Shown here: positions 1-7,229 of the stretch, piece after piece
Layout of the letters: every line of letters begins with the position of its first letter
How positions within the stretch are numbered: position 1 is the stretch's first letter
Assembly: GCA_020025455.1 (NCBI GenBank)
Contig: JAHHSC010000021.1
Span: 1 to 17,632 of the forward strand
Length of the DNA stretch: 17,632 nt
Reading direction: 5' to 3'
Origin: Lawsonibacter sp.
GTDB lineage: Bacteria > Bacillota > Clostridia > Oscillospirales > Oscillospiraceae
The notes under the pieces: model-generated
The model's database searches: none
What the model saw: the letters and a program-made list of their open reading frames with translations, nothing else
Told to the model about the DNA's origin: nothing
Made by a program: the position numbers and the translations under genes

Positions 1-5
1 GTCGC

Positions 6-1034
6 TTAGCGCTGGATACGGCCGGAGCCGTCGCCGCCGGCCAGCTTCTCAACCTCGGCCACGGAGACCATGTTGTAGTCGCCCTCGATGGTGTGCTTCA
101 GAGCGGAAGCGGCCACAGCGAACTCAACAGCCTGCTGAGTGGTCTTGCCATTGAGCAGGGCGTAGATCAGGCCGCCGCCAAAGCTGTCACCGCCGCCCAC
201 GCGGTCGATGATGCGCAGCTCGTACTTCTTGGAGAAGCAGTACTCGTCGCTGGCCACGTCGTAGAGCATGGCGCTCCAGCCGTTGTCGGAGGCGGAGTGG
301 GACTCACGCAGAGTGATGGCCACCTTCTCAAAGCCGAACTTGTCAGCCAGCTGCTTGGCAACGGACTTGTAGCCCTCGCGGTTGATCTCACCGGCGTAAA
401 TGTCGGTGGCCTCAGCCTCGATGCCGAACACGTCCTTGGCGTCCTCCTCGTTGGAGATGCACACGTCCACATACTGGCACAGGTCGGTCATGGCAGCGCG
501 GGCCTCCTCACGGGTCCACAGCTTGCCGCGGTAGTTCAGATCGCAGGAGATCTTCACACCGTGGGCCTTAGCGGCCTTGCAGGCCTCGCGGCAGATGTCC
601 ACCACGTTGGCGCCCAGAGCGGGAGTGATGCCGGTGAAGTGGAACCAGTCCACACCGTCAAAGATCTTGTCCCAATCGAAATCAGCGGTGGAAGCCTCCT
701 GGATGGCGGAGTGGGCACGGTCATAGATGCAGACAGAGCCGCGCTGAGAAGCACCCTTCTCGTTGAAGTAGATGCCCACGCGGTCGCCGCCGCGGACGAT
801 CTTGGAGGTGTCCACACCGTAGCGGCGCAGGGAATTCACAGCGGCCTGGCCAATGGCGTGGGCGGGCAGCTTGGTCACGAAGGCTGCGTCCATGCCGTAG
901 TTAGCCAGAGACACGGCCACGTTGGCCTCACCGCCGCCGAAGGAGAACTCCAGGTGGTCGGCCTGAACAAAACGCTCGTAGTTATAGGGCTGAAGGCGGA
1001 TCATCAGCTCGCCGAAGGTAACAACTTTTGCCAT
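6..1034 (-). CDS. kdgK: 2-dehydro-3-deoxygluconate (KDG) kinase, PfkB family
   Basis: This is a cytoplasmic sugar kinase that phosphorylates KDG with ATP to KDPG, the substrate of the aldolase encoded just upstream. The 342-residue product has the ribokinase/PfkB layout: an N-terminal sugar-binding glycine motif GGGEANVAV (residues 33-41) and the C-terminal PfkB signature DRVGGGDSFGGG (277-288), with D283 as the expected catalytic base. Length is normal for the family. I start at the ATG at 1034, which has GAGGA about 8 nt upstream. An in-frame GTG at 1049 lies within that ribosome site and is less likely. It is the second gene of an aldolase-kinase operon, with a 77-nt AT-rich gap between the two. 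KDG kinase is preferred over fructokinase because of the Eda, UxuAB and KduID neighbours. Substrate is inferred from context; the fold is certain. Confidence 0.9.
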   Translation of the reverse strand: MAKVVTFGELMIRLQPYNYERFVQADHLEFSFGGGEANVAVSLANYGMDAAFVTKLPAHAIGQAAVNSLRRYGVDTSKIVRGGDRVGIYFNEKGASQRGSVCIYDRAHSAIQEASTADFDWDKIFDGVDWFHFTGITPALGANVVDICREACKAAKAHGVKISCDLNYRGKLWTREEARAAMTDLCQYVDVCISNEEDAKDVFGIEAEATDIYAGEINREGYKSVAKQLADKFGFEKVAITLRESHSASDNGWSAMLYDVASDEYCFSKKYELRIIDRVGGGDSFGGGLIYALLNGKTTQQAVEFAVAASALKHTIEGDYNMVSVAEVEKLAGGDGSGRIQR

Positions 1035-1111
1035 AATATAATTCCTCACTTGATGTAAATATAATTTATTAAATGTATGCTGAAGTATAACGAAGGGTCG
1101 CTTAGTCTGGA

Positions 1112-2074
1112 TTACTTCTGGACCAGGTGGATGGCGAAGCCGCCGATGCTGTCCTTGAAGTAGATGGCCTTGGTGCGGCCCTTGGCATCGGTCTTGCGGG
1201 TGGACTCGTCAAAGACAAAGCCGCGCTGCTCCATGTGGTAGATGGCGCGGTCCACGCTGTTGGTGCCGATGGCGATGTGGCCCTTCTCACCCAGGCCGGG
1301 AGTCTTCATGCACTCCACGGCAGTCCCGCAGAAGATGGAGGAGTTGCCGGGCTTGTACTCCAGACCCAGCAGGCTGGAGAAGGCCTTGGCTACGCGGGCG
1401 GCCTCGTCCTCGTCGGCGCAGTTGATGCCGATGTGGCGCAGCTCAAAGCCCAGCATGGTCTTGACCGCGTCCTTACAGATCTGGGTGATCTCCTCCCAGC
1501 GCTGACCCTCGATCAGGTCCTTCTTGACCATCCAGGTGCCGCCGCAGGCCACGATGCGGTCATAGCCCAGGTAGTCCATCAGGTTCTTGGTGTTCACACC
1601 GCCGGTGGGCATGAAGTTCAGCTTGGGGAACACAGGGGCCAGGGCCTTCAGGAAATTGACACCGCCGGAAGGCTCAGCGGGGAAGAACTTGACAATCTCC
1701 AGACCGGCGTTGGCAGCGCGGGTCATATCGGAGGCGTTGACACAGCCGGGCAGAACGGGGATGTTCTTCTCGATGCAGTAGGCAACCAGCTCCTCATTGT
1801 AGCCGGGGGAAACGATGAACTTTGCACCGGCGGCGATGGCGCGGTCACACTGTTCCACATTCAGGATCGTACCGGCACCAACCAGCACATCGGGGCAGTT
1901 GGCAGCAATCTGGCGGATGGCCTCCTCACCGGCAGCGGTGCGGAAGGTTACCTCAGCGGCGGGCAGACCGCCCTCGCTTAGGGCCTTGGCCAGGGGTACT
2001 GCGTTTGCGGCGTCCTCAATGGCGATCACGGGGATGATACCGATGTTAGAGGCTTTGAGCAGCACGTCGTTCAT
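1112..2074 (-). CDS. eda: KDPG/KHG aldolase fused to a C-terminal VOC (glyoxalase-fold) domain
   Basis: Residues 1-205 are a class I KDPG aldolase, which cleaves KDPG to pyruvate and glyceraldehyde-3-phosphate. The catalytic Glu is E41 in EVTFRT, the Schiff-base Lys is K129 in VKFFPAE, and the phosphate-binding loop is PTGGV (156-160). Standard Eda is about 205-215 residues, but this protein is 320. Residues 211-320 look like one VOC domain (two beta-alpha-beta3 halves): a first strand LRHIGIN, a second-half strand GHIAIG and a last strand FAIHLVQ. The positions that hold metal ligands in glyoxalase I could here be H214, E254, H266 and H316; that assignment is inference. The ATG at 2074 has a GGGAG ribosome site. 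It is the first gene of the eda-kdgK operon, with its own promoter and operator at 2142-2169. The aldolase call is secure; the role of the VOC part is unknown. Confidence 0.93.
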   Translation of the reverse strand: MNDVLLKASNIGIIPVIAIEDAANAVPLAKALSEGGLPAAEVTFRTAAGEEAIRQIAANCPDVLVGAGTILNVEQCDRAIAAGAKFIVSPGYNEELVAYCIEKNIPVLPGCVNASDMTRAANAGLEIVKFFPAEPSGGVNFLKALAPVFPKLNFMPTGGVNTKNLMDYLGYDRIVACGGTWMVKKDLIEGQRWEEITQICKDAVKTMLGFELRHIGINCADEDEAARVAKAFSSLLGLEYKPGNSSIFCGTAVECMKTPGLGEKGHIAIGTNSVDRAIYHMEQRGFVFDESTRKTDAKGRTKAIYFKDSIGGFAIHLVQK

Positions 2075-2128
2075 AAATAAAACACTCCCTTAAAATTATC
2101 TCTGGAATAGATCTGCTACTACTCCATT

Positions 2129-2143
2129 ATGATACACTACCAT
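2129..2143. promoter_or_regulatory. Second palindrome at the eda transcription start
   Basis: ATGATACACTACCAT is a 15-bp imperfect palindrome (ATGnTA nnn TAnCAT) overlapping the predicted transcription start of eda-kdgK and the downstream edge of its -10 box. CATTAT occurs immediately on both sides. It could be a second regulator site, but I do not see it repeated elsewhere in the window. Confidence 0.3.
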
Positions 2144-2169
2144 TATAGCGCTAATATACTAGAAAACAA
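2142..2169 (-). promoter_or_regulatory. Promoter of eda-kdgK
   Basis: Read on the minus strand, a -35-like TTGTTT (2164-2169) and a perfect -10 TATAAT (2142-2147) are separated by 16 nt. The expected start is near 2135, giving a leader of about 60 nt before the eda ATG. The spacer is almost wholly occupied by the palindromic operator listed separately, which would let a bound repressor block RNA polymerase. Confidence 0.65.
2151..2162. promoter_or_regulatory. Putative GntR-family operator, site 1 (eda-kdgK)
   Basis: CTAATATACTAG is an imperfect palindrome located between the -35 and -10 boxes of the eda promoter. It matches 10 of 12 bases of the palindrome in the divergent TRAP-operon promoter (2910-2921). 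Both resemble the E. coli UxuR/ExuR consensus core TTGGTATACCAA, bound by FadR-subfamily GntR proteins. The likely ligand protein is the GntR regulator encoded at 8971-9645. Confidence 0.55.
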
Positions 2170-2173
2170 GATG

Positions 2174-2208
2174 CAGATTGGAAAAATTAAAAGATATTTT
2201 TCAATCTG
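2174..2208 (-). terminator. AT-rich hairpin downstream of the YcxB-like gene
   Basis: CAGATTG (2174-2180) and CAATCTG (2202-2208) pair perfectly, and AAAAAT (2182-2187) pairs with ATTTTT (2196-2201) around one bulged base, giving a 13-bp stem with an 8-nt loop. It starts 9 nt after the stop codon of the minus-strand gene ending at 2217, so a terminator is plausible. No uninterrupted T-run follows, so efficiency is doubtful. It lies just upstream of the eda -35 box. Confidence 0.4.
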
Positions 2209-2216
2209 GGCGAAAG

Positions 2217-2744
2217 TCAGGGGCGGCGGCGGTCAAAGAGCCGCTCGGCGGCCACCTGCTGGGTAAAAATCGTCCAGATCGCATCCATAAGGGCGGGATC
2301 GGTAATCAAAAATGCTCTGGTGGGATTGACGTAGAGATAGATGCCGTCCTCCACGCGGTAGGCACGGAAAACATCCGACCAGTGCAGGGTGATCTGGTTG
2401 TTGTTTTGAAGGACCCGGATCTGCTCCTGAGCGATGTGCAGGGTGTAGGCGATGCGATTGGGATTTACCAGCTTGGCCCGCTTGGAAACGGACAGCAGAA
2501 AACTGAGAACGTAGCCCAGAGGCAGGATCAGGCCGACGCCAAGCAGGACACCGGCCAGCAGGGCGGCCCCCCGCTGGCGGTCACGAAACAGGAAGCATAC
2601 CGCCGAAAAGACCGTCATCAGCACCAGAAACAGCAGCGGGGACTTCCAGCGCTTCTTTAAATAAAAGGTGTCAAAGACCGCGAACCTGCGGAACATGTCT
2701 CCGGATATTTTCGACGCAGCGATCAGCTCGGGTTGTTTTGCCAT
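2217..2744 (-). CDS. YcxB-like small membrane protein
   Basis: A 175-residue protein with two adjacent hydrophobic segments near residues 36-51 and 59-82, followed by a soluble C-terminal half of about 85 residues. That half contains ITLHWSDVFRAYRVEDGIYLY and FLITDPAL, the typical pattern of the YcxB-like domain family (a PH-like beta-rich domain of unknown function). The ATG at 2744 is preceded by GGAGGA with a 6-nt gap, which decides the start over an upstream in-frame codon at 2807. It is transcribed divergently from the TRAP operon and sits immediately upstream of eda-kdgK on the same strand, with a hairpin in between. No role in uronate metabolism is evident, and I would not assign a function. 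Confidence 0.75.
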   Translation of the reverse strand: MAKQPELIAASKISGDMFRRFAVFDTFYLKKRWKSPLLFLVLMTVFSAVCFLFRDRQRGAALLAGVLLGVGLILPLGYVLSFLLSVSKRAKLVNPNRIAYTLHIAQEQIRVLQNNNQITLHWSDVFRAYRVEDGIYLYVNPTRAFLITDPALMDAIWTIFTQQVAAERLFDRRRP

Positions 2745-2818
2745 TTGGATTCCTCCGATGATTATAGTTAAAAGATAAGATAGGGCGTCCCCCAGAAAGG
2801 GACACAAACTTTTTACAC

Positions 2819-2824
2819 ATTATA
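2819..2824 (-). promoter_or_regulatory. Possible -10 box for the YcxB-like gene
   Basis: On the minus strand a perfect TATAAT lies about 75 nt upstream of the ATG at 2744, but the -35 region at the proper spacing is poor. The leader contains a small GTCCC/GGGAC hairpin (2787-2803). A second TATAAT-like hexamer at 2761-2766 is too close to the ribosome site to be convincing. Confidence 0.3.
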
Positions 2825-2908
2825 TTACACTTAGGGCTAAGATAAAATAGAACAGCAGTGCAGAAAAAAGTTTTCGTAGAATTGCACAAAAAAACGCCGT
2901 GAGATTTT

Positions 2909-2922
2909 ACTGGTATACTAGT
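2909..2922. promoter_or_regulatory. Putative GntR-family operator, site 2 (TRAP-uxu operon)
   Basis: ACTGGTATACTAGT is a 14-bp palindrome with a single mismatched pair. It touches the first base of the -35 box of the TRAP operon. Its core differs at only two positions from the site in the eda promoter (2151-2162) and closely resembles the UxuR/ExuR-type core TTGGTATACCAA. Confidence 0.6.
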
Positions 2923-2951
2923 GGACAAAACACATGAAACTGTGATACAAT
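2922..2951 (+). promoter_or_regulatory. Promoter of dctPQM-uxuAB
   Basis: TGGACA (2922-2927, one mismatch to TTGACA) and TACAAT (2946-2951, one mismatch to TATAAT) are 18 nt apart. The leader to the dctP ATG is about 60 nt and contains a small imperfect inverted repeat, TTGTAAGA / TCTACAA (2960-2980). The operator at 2909-2922 overlaps the upstream edge. Confidence 0.55.
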
Positions 2952-3019
2952 AAGGACGCTTGTAAGAGCATTTTCTACAATGCCACAAAACAAGGATGAA
3001 AAATTAGGAGGAAAAGAAA

Positions 3020-4090
3020 ATGAAGATGAAAAAGCTTCTGGCTCTGGCCCTTGCTATGTCCATGACCTTCGGTCTTGCTGCTTGCGGCAAGAAGGATGAT
3101 GGACAGGGTTCCACCAGCACTTCCAAGCCCGATGTCTCTCAGAGCACCGAGGGCGGCGATGTGTCCAAGGATCCTAAGGTGAAGCTGGTTTACGCTGAGG
3201 TCAACCCCCTTGACACCATCGTTGGCCAGACCGCTACCGCTTTCAAGGAGAAGGTTGAGGAACTGTCCGGCGGCTCCATCGAGATCGACGTTCAGGCTTC
3301 CGGCGTTCTGGGTTCCGAGAACGACGTTCTGGACTCCATGGTCGGCGGCGCTACCACCATCGACATGTCCCGTATCTCCGCTTTCGCTCTGACTCCCTAT
3401 GGCACTCAGAAGTCCAAGCTGCTGACCGTGCCCTTTACCTTTGCTGACCGTAACCACTTCTGGAACTTTGCCTCCAGCGATCTGGCTGCTGAGTTCCTGA
3501 ACGAGCCCCAGGAGATCGGCCTGCCTCTGCGCGGCATCTTCTACGGCGAGGAGGGCTTCCGCCACTTCTTCACTGCCAAGCCCATCAGCAAGATGGAGGA
3601 TCTGGCTGGCATGAAGCTGCGTGTTTCCAACGACCCCGTCATGAACGGCATGGTCGATGCTCTGGGCGCTGCTCCCACCGTGGTTCCCTTCGGTGAGCTG
3701 TACTCCGCTCTGAACACCGGTGTCTGCGATGGCGCTGAGCAGCCCATTGCCAACTACAAGTCCAACGCCTTTAACGAGGTTGCTAACAACCTGATCCTGG
3801 ACGGCCACACTCTGGGCGCGATCCAGGTCGTCATCAGCGACAACGCTTGGAACAAGCTGACCGAGAACCAGCAGAAGGTTCTGTACGAGGCCGGCAAGTA
3901 CGCACAGGAGTTCAACGCTAAGCTGTCCGAGACCGAGGAGAACAAGGTCCTGGAGGAGCTGAAGGCTGGCGGCTGCAACGTCGTTGAGGTTGCCGACAAG
4001 ACTCCTTGGGCCGATGCCTGTAAGGACGTTATCACTGAGAACACCAAGGATCAGGCTGAGCTGTATCAGCAGATCCTGGACCTGAAGTAA
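3020..4090 (+). CDS. dctP: TRAP transporter substrate-binding lipoprotein (DctP family)
   Basis: This is the extracytoplasmic solute receptor of a tripartite TRAP transporter. The 356-residue precursor has a KMKK start, a hydrophobic signal segment and a lipobox LAAC with the lipidated Cys at residue 22, followed by a Ser/Thr/Asp-rich linker to about residue 50. The DctP fold then shows the conserved MKLRVSN with R201 (expected to bind the substrate carboxylate), VPFGELYSAL (222-231) and the GVCDGAEQP region (234-242). AGGAGG lies 8 nt before the ATG. First gene of dctPQM-uxuAB, so the ligand is probably a hexuronate or an unsaturated or keto uronate. That is inference, since TRAP receptor specificity cannot be read from motifs. 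Codons are rich in GCT and GTT compared with the neighbours, in keeping with high expression of a binding protein. Confidence 0.92.
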   Translation: MKMKKLLALALAMSMTFGLAACGKKDDGQGSTSTSKPDVSQSTEGGDVSKDPKVKLVYAEVNPLDTIVGQTATAFKEKVEELSGGSIEIDVQASGVLGSENDVLDSMVGGATTIDMSRISAFALTPYGTQKSKLLTVPFTFADRNHFWNFASSDLAAEFLNEPQEIGLPLRGIFYGEEGFRHFFTAKPISKMEDLAGMKLRVSNDPVMNGMVDALGAAPTVVPFGELYSALNTGVCDGAEQPIANYKSNAFNEVANNLILDGHTLGAIQVVISDNAWNKLTENQQKVLYEAGKYAQEFNAKLSETEENKVLEELKAGGCNVVEVADKTPWADACKDVITENTKDQAELYQQILDLK

Positions 4091-4137
4091 GAGCGAGCGC
4101 ACTCGCTTCGGGGCTACTTAAGGCCTTATCGTCCGTA

Positions 4138-4167
4138 GGGGGGCGCGGGTTTGCCCGCACCCCCCTT
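4138..4167 (+). terminator. Intercistronic hairpin between dctP and dctQ
   Basis: GGGGGG (4138-4143) plus GCGGG (4145-4149) pair with CCCGC (4154-4158) plus CCCCCC (4160-4165), with one C/A mismatch and a TTTG loop, followed by TTAATTTT. A smaller AGCGAG/CTCGCT hairpin (4092-4107) precedes it. Strong hairpins after a binding-protein gene commonly act as partial terminators or 3' stabilisers that raise its level over the membrane subunits. The next gene starts only 73 nt later with no obvious new promoter, so readthrough is expected. Confidence 0.6.
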
Positions 4168-4240
4168 AATTTTCCCTTGCATATGCATTGTAGTTAGATC
4201 TGTTTACACCAAAATCCGGGAATCAATGAGGAGAAGAACT

Positions 4241-4777
4241 ATGACGAAATTTTTTAGTGTCATGGACAAAATCAGACCGGCGTACGATTTTACTTACAAG
4301 GCGATCCTGTTTATTTGTAAAATCCTGCTGATTGCTGATATTGTCATCACCAGCTACGCTGTTTTGGGGCGTTTTGTCCACGCGTACATCCCGTTCATCA
4401 AGGACCCTGCCTGGACCGAGGAGATCGTGCTGACCTGTATGAGCTACATGGCGGTGCTGTCTGCCGCTTTGGCAATCCGTAAGGGCAACCACATCCGCAT
4501 GACGGCTCTGGACCCTTACCTGCCCAAAAAGCTTCTGAAGGCGCTGGACATCCTGGCCGACATCGCTGTGATGGGTCTTGCCGTTATCATGATGGTGGTC
4601 GGCTGGAAGTATGCCACAACCCTTGGTGGCCGCGGCTTCTATGTTTCCATGCCCTGGCTGTCCCGCTTCTGGATGTATTTCCCTGTCCCCCTGGCCGGTT
4701 TTGCCATGATCGTATTTGAACTTGAGGCACTTTATACCCACGTGAAATCCCTGTGCCTGTCGAAAGGAGCAGAATAA
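4241..4777 (+). CDS. dctQ: TRAP transporter small membrane subunit (DctQ family)
   Basis: A 178-residue inner-membrane protein with four hydrophobic segments near residues 21-43, 60-78, 101-123 and 141-165. The DctQ-type sequence WTEEIVLTCMSYMAVLSAALAIRKGNHIRM (58-87 region, W58, E60-E61, H84) is characteristic. It pairs with the large DctM subunit. The ATG at 4241 has GAGGAG 7 nt upstream. A nearby in-frame ATG at 4226 overlaps that ribosome site and was not chosen. It follows the intercistronic hairpin and overlaps dctM by one base (TAATG), which indicates translational coupling of the two membrane subunits. Confidence 0.88.
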   Translation: MTKFFSVMDKIRPAYDFTYKAILFICKILLIADIVITSYAVLGRFVHAYIPFIKDPAWTEEIVLTCMSYMAVLSAALAIRKGNHIRMTALDPYLPKKLLKALDILADIAVMGLAVIMMVVGWKYATTLGGRGFYVSMPWLSRFWMYFPVPLAGFAMIVFELEALYTHVKSLCLSKGAE

Positions 4778-6102
4778 TGGATACGAACTCTCTGGCTATT
4801 CTTATACTGCTGGGTAGTTTCTTTGTTATGATTCTACTCCGTTTCCCCATTGCCTATGCGGTCGCCCTGTCCTCCGTATTCTGTCTGGTGAGCATGGGCA
4901 GCAGCCTTTCCGATGTCTGCCGCCTGATGGTCAAGGGCATCAGCACTTACTCCCTGATGGCCGTTCCCTTCTTTATCACCATGGGTGTTCTGATGGGTTC
5001 CGGCGGTATCTCCGATAAGCTGATTGCATTGGCAAATGCCTGCGTCGGCTGGATGAGAGGCGGCCTGGCCATGGTTAACGTGGTGGCCTCCTACTTCTTC
5101 GGCGGCATCTCCGGCTCCGCCGCTGCGGATACCGCTTCCCTGGGCTCCATCCTGATCCCCATGATGGTGGACGAGGGCTACGACGCCGACTTCTCCACCG
5201 CTGTTACCATCACCTCCTCCTGTGAGGGCCTGCTGGTTCCTCCCAGCCACAACATGGTCATCTATGCCACCACCGTTGGCGGCATCTCTGTGGGCAGCCT
5301 GTTCCTGGCCGGCTATCTGCCCGGCGCTCTGCTGGCTCTGTCCCTGATGGTCGGTTCCTACATTATCTCCGTGCGCCGCAACTACCCCAAGGGCGCCAAA
5401 TTCAGCCTGAGCAACTTCTTCAAGCAGGTTGCTACCTCCATCTGGGCTCTGGCCGCCGTGGTCATCGTGGTGGTGGGCGTTGTGGGCGGTGCCTTCACGG
5501 CGACTGAGTCTGCCGCAATCGCGGTTGTCTACTCCCTGATTGTCTCTGTGTTTATCTACAAGGGCCTGGACTGGAAGGGCGTGTGGCGCGTGCTGGACGA
5601 TTGTATCGGCACCCTGTCCATCGTTCTGATCCTGATCTCCACCTCTGCTGTGTTTGGCAACTGCCTGACCATGCTGCACGTTCCGGACATGGCCGCCGAG
5701 GCCATTGTGGGTCTGACCGACAACCGCATCATCCTGATCCTGCTGCTGAACCTGATTCTGCTGGTCCTGGGCTGCATCATGGACATGGCCCCCATCATCC
5801 TGATCGCCACCCCCATCCTGCTGCCCATCGCCACCCAGTACTGCGGTCTGGACCCGATTCAGTTCGGTATTATGGTGGTTCTGAACTGCGGCATCGGCCT
5901 GCTGACTCCTCCTGTCGGCGCCGTGCTGTTCATTGGTTCCGCTGTGGGCAAGACCCCCATGGAGAAGGTCGTCAAGGCAACCCTGCCCTTCTACCTGTGC
6001 ATGATCATCACGCTGCTGCTGATCTCCTTCGTGCCTGACATCAGCCTGATCCTGCCCAAGATCTTTGACGGCTATGTCCCTCTCGCTGCCCCGATGGGTT
6101 AA
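4777..6102 (+). CDS. dctM: TRAP transporter large membrane subunit (DctM family)
   Basis: A 441-residue, very hydrophobic protein with about twelve membrane segments, the ion-coupled permease that moves the substrate delivered by DctP. Family features include FRFPIAYAVALSS-like text near the N-terminus (LLRFPIAYAVAL), MAVPFFITMGVLMGSGG, the glycine/serine motif GISGSAAADTASLGSILIP, and GLLTPPVGAVLFIGSAV near the C-terminus. Length is normal. The ATG overlaps the dctQ stop by one base and has AAAGGAG 7 nt upstream, which selects it over an in-frame start inside dctQ at 4753. It is followed 37 nt later by uxuA, which ties the transporter to mannonate and fructuronate catabolism. Confidence 0.93.
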   Translation: MDTNSLAILILLGSFFVMILLRFPIAYAVALSSVFCLVSMGSSLSDVCRLMVKGISTYSLMAVPFFITMGVLMGSGGISDKLIALANACVGWMRGGLAMVNVVASYFFGGISGSAAADTASLGSILIPMMVDEGYDADFSTAVTITSSCEGLLVPPSHNMVIYATTVGGISVGSLFLAGYLPGALLALSLMVGSYIISVRRNYPKGAKFSLSNFFKQVATSIWALAAVVIVVVGVVGGAFTATESAAIAVVYSLIVSVFIYKGLDWKGVWRVLDDCIGTLSIVLILISTSAVFGNCLTMLHVPDMAAEAIVGLTDNRIILILLLNLILLVLGCIMDMAPIILIATPILLPIATQYCGLDPIQFGIMVVLNCGIGLLTPPVGAVLFIGSAVGKTPMEKVVKATLPFYLCMIITLLLISFVPDISLILPKIFDGYVPLAAPMG

Positions 6103-6139
6103 CTCAAAATACAACTAATCGAAAAGGAGCGTTTCAACT

Positions 6140-7216
6140 ATGAAAATGACATTTCGCTGGTACGGGTCCAATAGCGACAGCGTGACCCTGAGCCAGATTA
6201 AGCAGATCCCCGGTATGTCCGGCATCATGGGTTTCCTGGATTACAAGCCGGCCGGTGAGGTCTGGACCGAGGAAGAAATCAAGGCTTACATCGACGAGGT
6301 TCACGCCGCCGGTCTGGAGTGTGAGGTCATCGAGTCCGTCAACGTCCACGAGGACATCAAGATGGGCCTGCCCACCCGTGACAAGTACATCGAGAACTAC
6401 TGCACCACCATCCGCAACCTGGCCAAGTACGGCGTCAAGGTCATCGTGTACAACTTCATGCCTGTCTTTGACTGGCTGCGTACCGATCTGGCCCGGGTGA
6501 TCCCCGAGGACGGCTCCAACAGCCTGTACTTTGACGAGGCCGAGCTGGGCGACATGGGCCCCATGGAGATCGTTCGCAACACCATTGAGAACTGCAACGG
6601 CTTCTCCCTGCCCGGCTGGGAGCCTGAGCGTCTGGCTGAGCTGGAGAAAACGCTGGAGCAGTACAAGAGCATCACGGCTGACGATCTGCGTGCCAACTAC
6701 AAGTACTTCCTGGACGGCATCATCCCCACCTGTGAGGAGTGCGGTGTCGTGATGGCCTGCCACCCCGACGATCCCGGATGGCCCATCTTCGGCCTGCCCC
6801 GCATCGCCCACAGCCAGGAGGACTATGACAAGATCGTGAAGCTGCACGACTCCCCCTGCAACACCCTGTGCCTGTGCACCGGCTCTCTGGGTTCCAATGT
6901 GGACAACGACATCCCCGCTGTGATCCGTCACTTCGGCGAGATGAACCGCATTGGTTGCCTCCACGTCCGCAACATCAAGCACCTGGGTTACCACAAGTTC
7001 CGCGAGGCAGCTCACCTGTCCTCCACCGGTGACCTGGATATGTATGAAATTATGAAGGCCGTTTATGACACCTGCCCCAACACCTACATCCGTCCGGACC
7101 ACGGCCGCATGATCTGGGGCGAGCAGGGCCGTCCCGGCTACGGTCTCTACGACCGCGCTCTGGGCGCTACCTACCTCAACGGTCTTTGGGAAGCTATTTG
7201 CAAACAGGCTAAATAA
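6140..7216 (+). CDS. uxuA: D-mannonate dehydratase
   Basis: This cytoplasmic enzyme dehydrates D-mannonate to KDG using Mn or Fe. The 358-residue protein has the xylose-isomerase-like TIM-barrel features of the UxuA family: N-terminal MKMTFRWYG, the barrel sequence CHPDDPG with H208, CLCTGS with C246, LHVRNIK with H275, and RPDHGR with D320 and H321. These match the expected metal and catalytic residues of characterised UxuA enzymes. An AAAGGAG ribosome site lies about 10 nt upstream. It is the fourth gene of the operon, 37 nt after dctM and 13 nt before uxuB. The family is recognised with near certainty. Confidence 0.96.
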   Translation: MKMTFRWYGSNSDSVTLSQIKQIPGMSGIMGFLDYKPAGEVWTEEEIKAYIDEVHAAGLECEVIESVNVHEDIKMGLPTRDKYIENYCTTIRNLAKYGVKVIVYNFMPVFDWLRTDLARVIPEDGSNSLYFDEAELGDMGPMEIVRNTIENCNGFSLPGWEPERLAELEKTLEQYKSITADDLRANYKYFLDGIIPTCEECGVVMACHPDDPGWPIFGLPRIAHSQEDYDKIVKLHDSPCNTLCLCTGSLGSNVDNDIPAVIRHFGEMNRIGCLHVRNIKHLGYHKFREAAHLSSTGDLDMYEIMKAVYDTCPNTYIRPDHGRMIWGEQGRPGYGLYDRALGATYLNGLWEAICKQAK

Positions 7217-7229
7217 GGGGGAAACCAGC

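Noticed and set aside
2960..2980. Catabolite (CcpA cre) site in the dctP leader
   Set aside because: TGTAAGAGCATTTTC departs from the cre consensus at key central positions; it is better described as a small imperfect inverted repeat.
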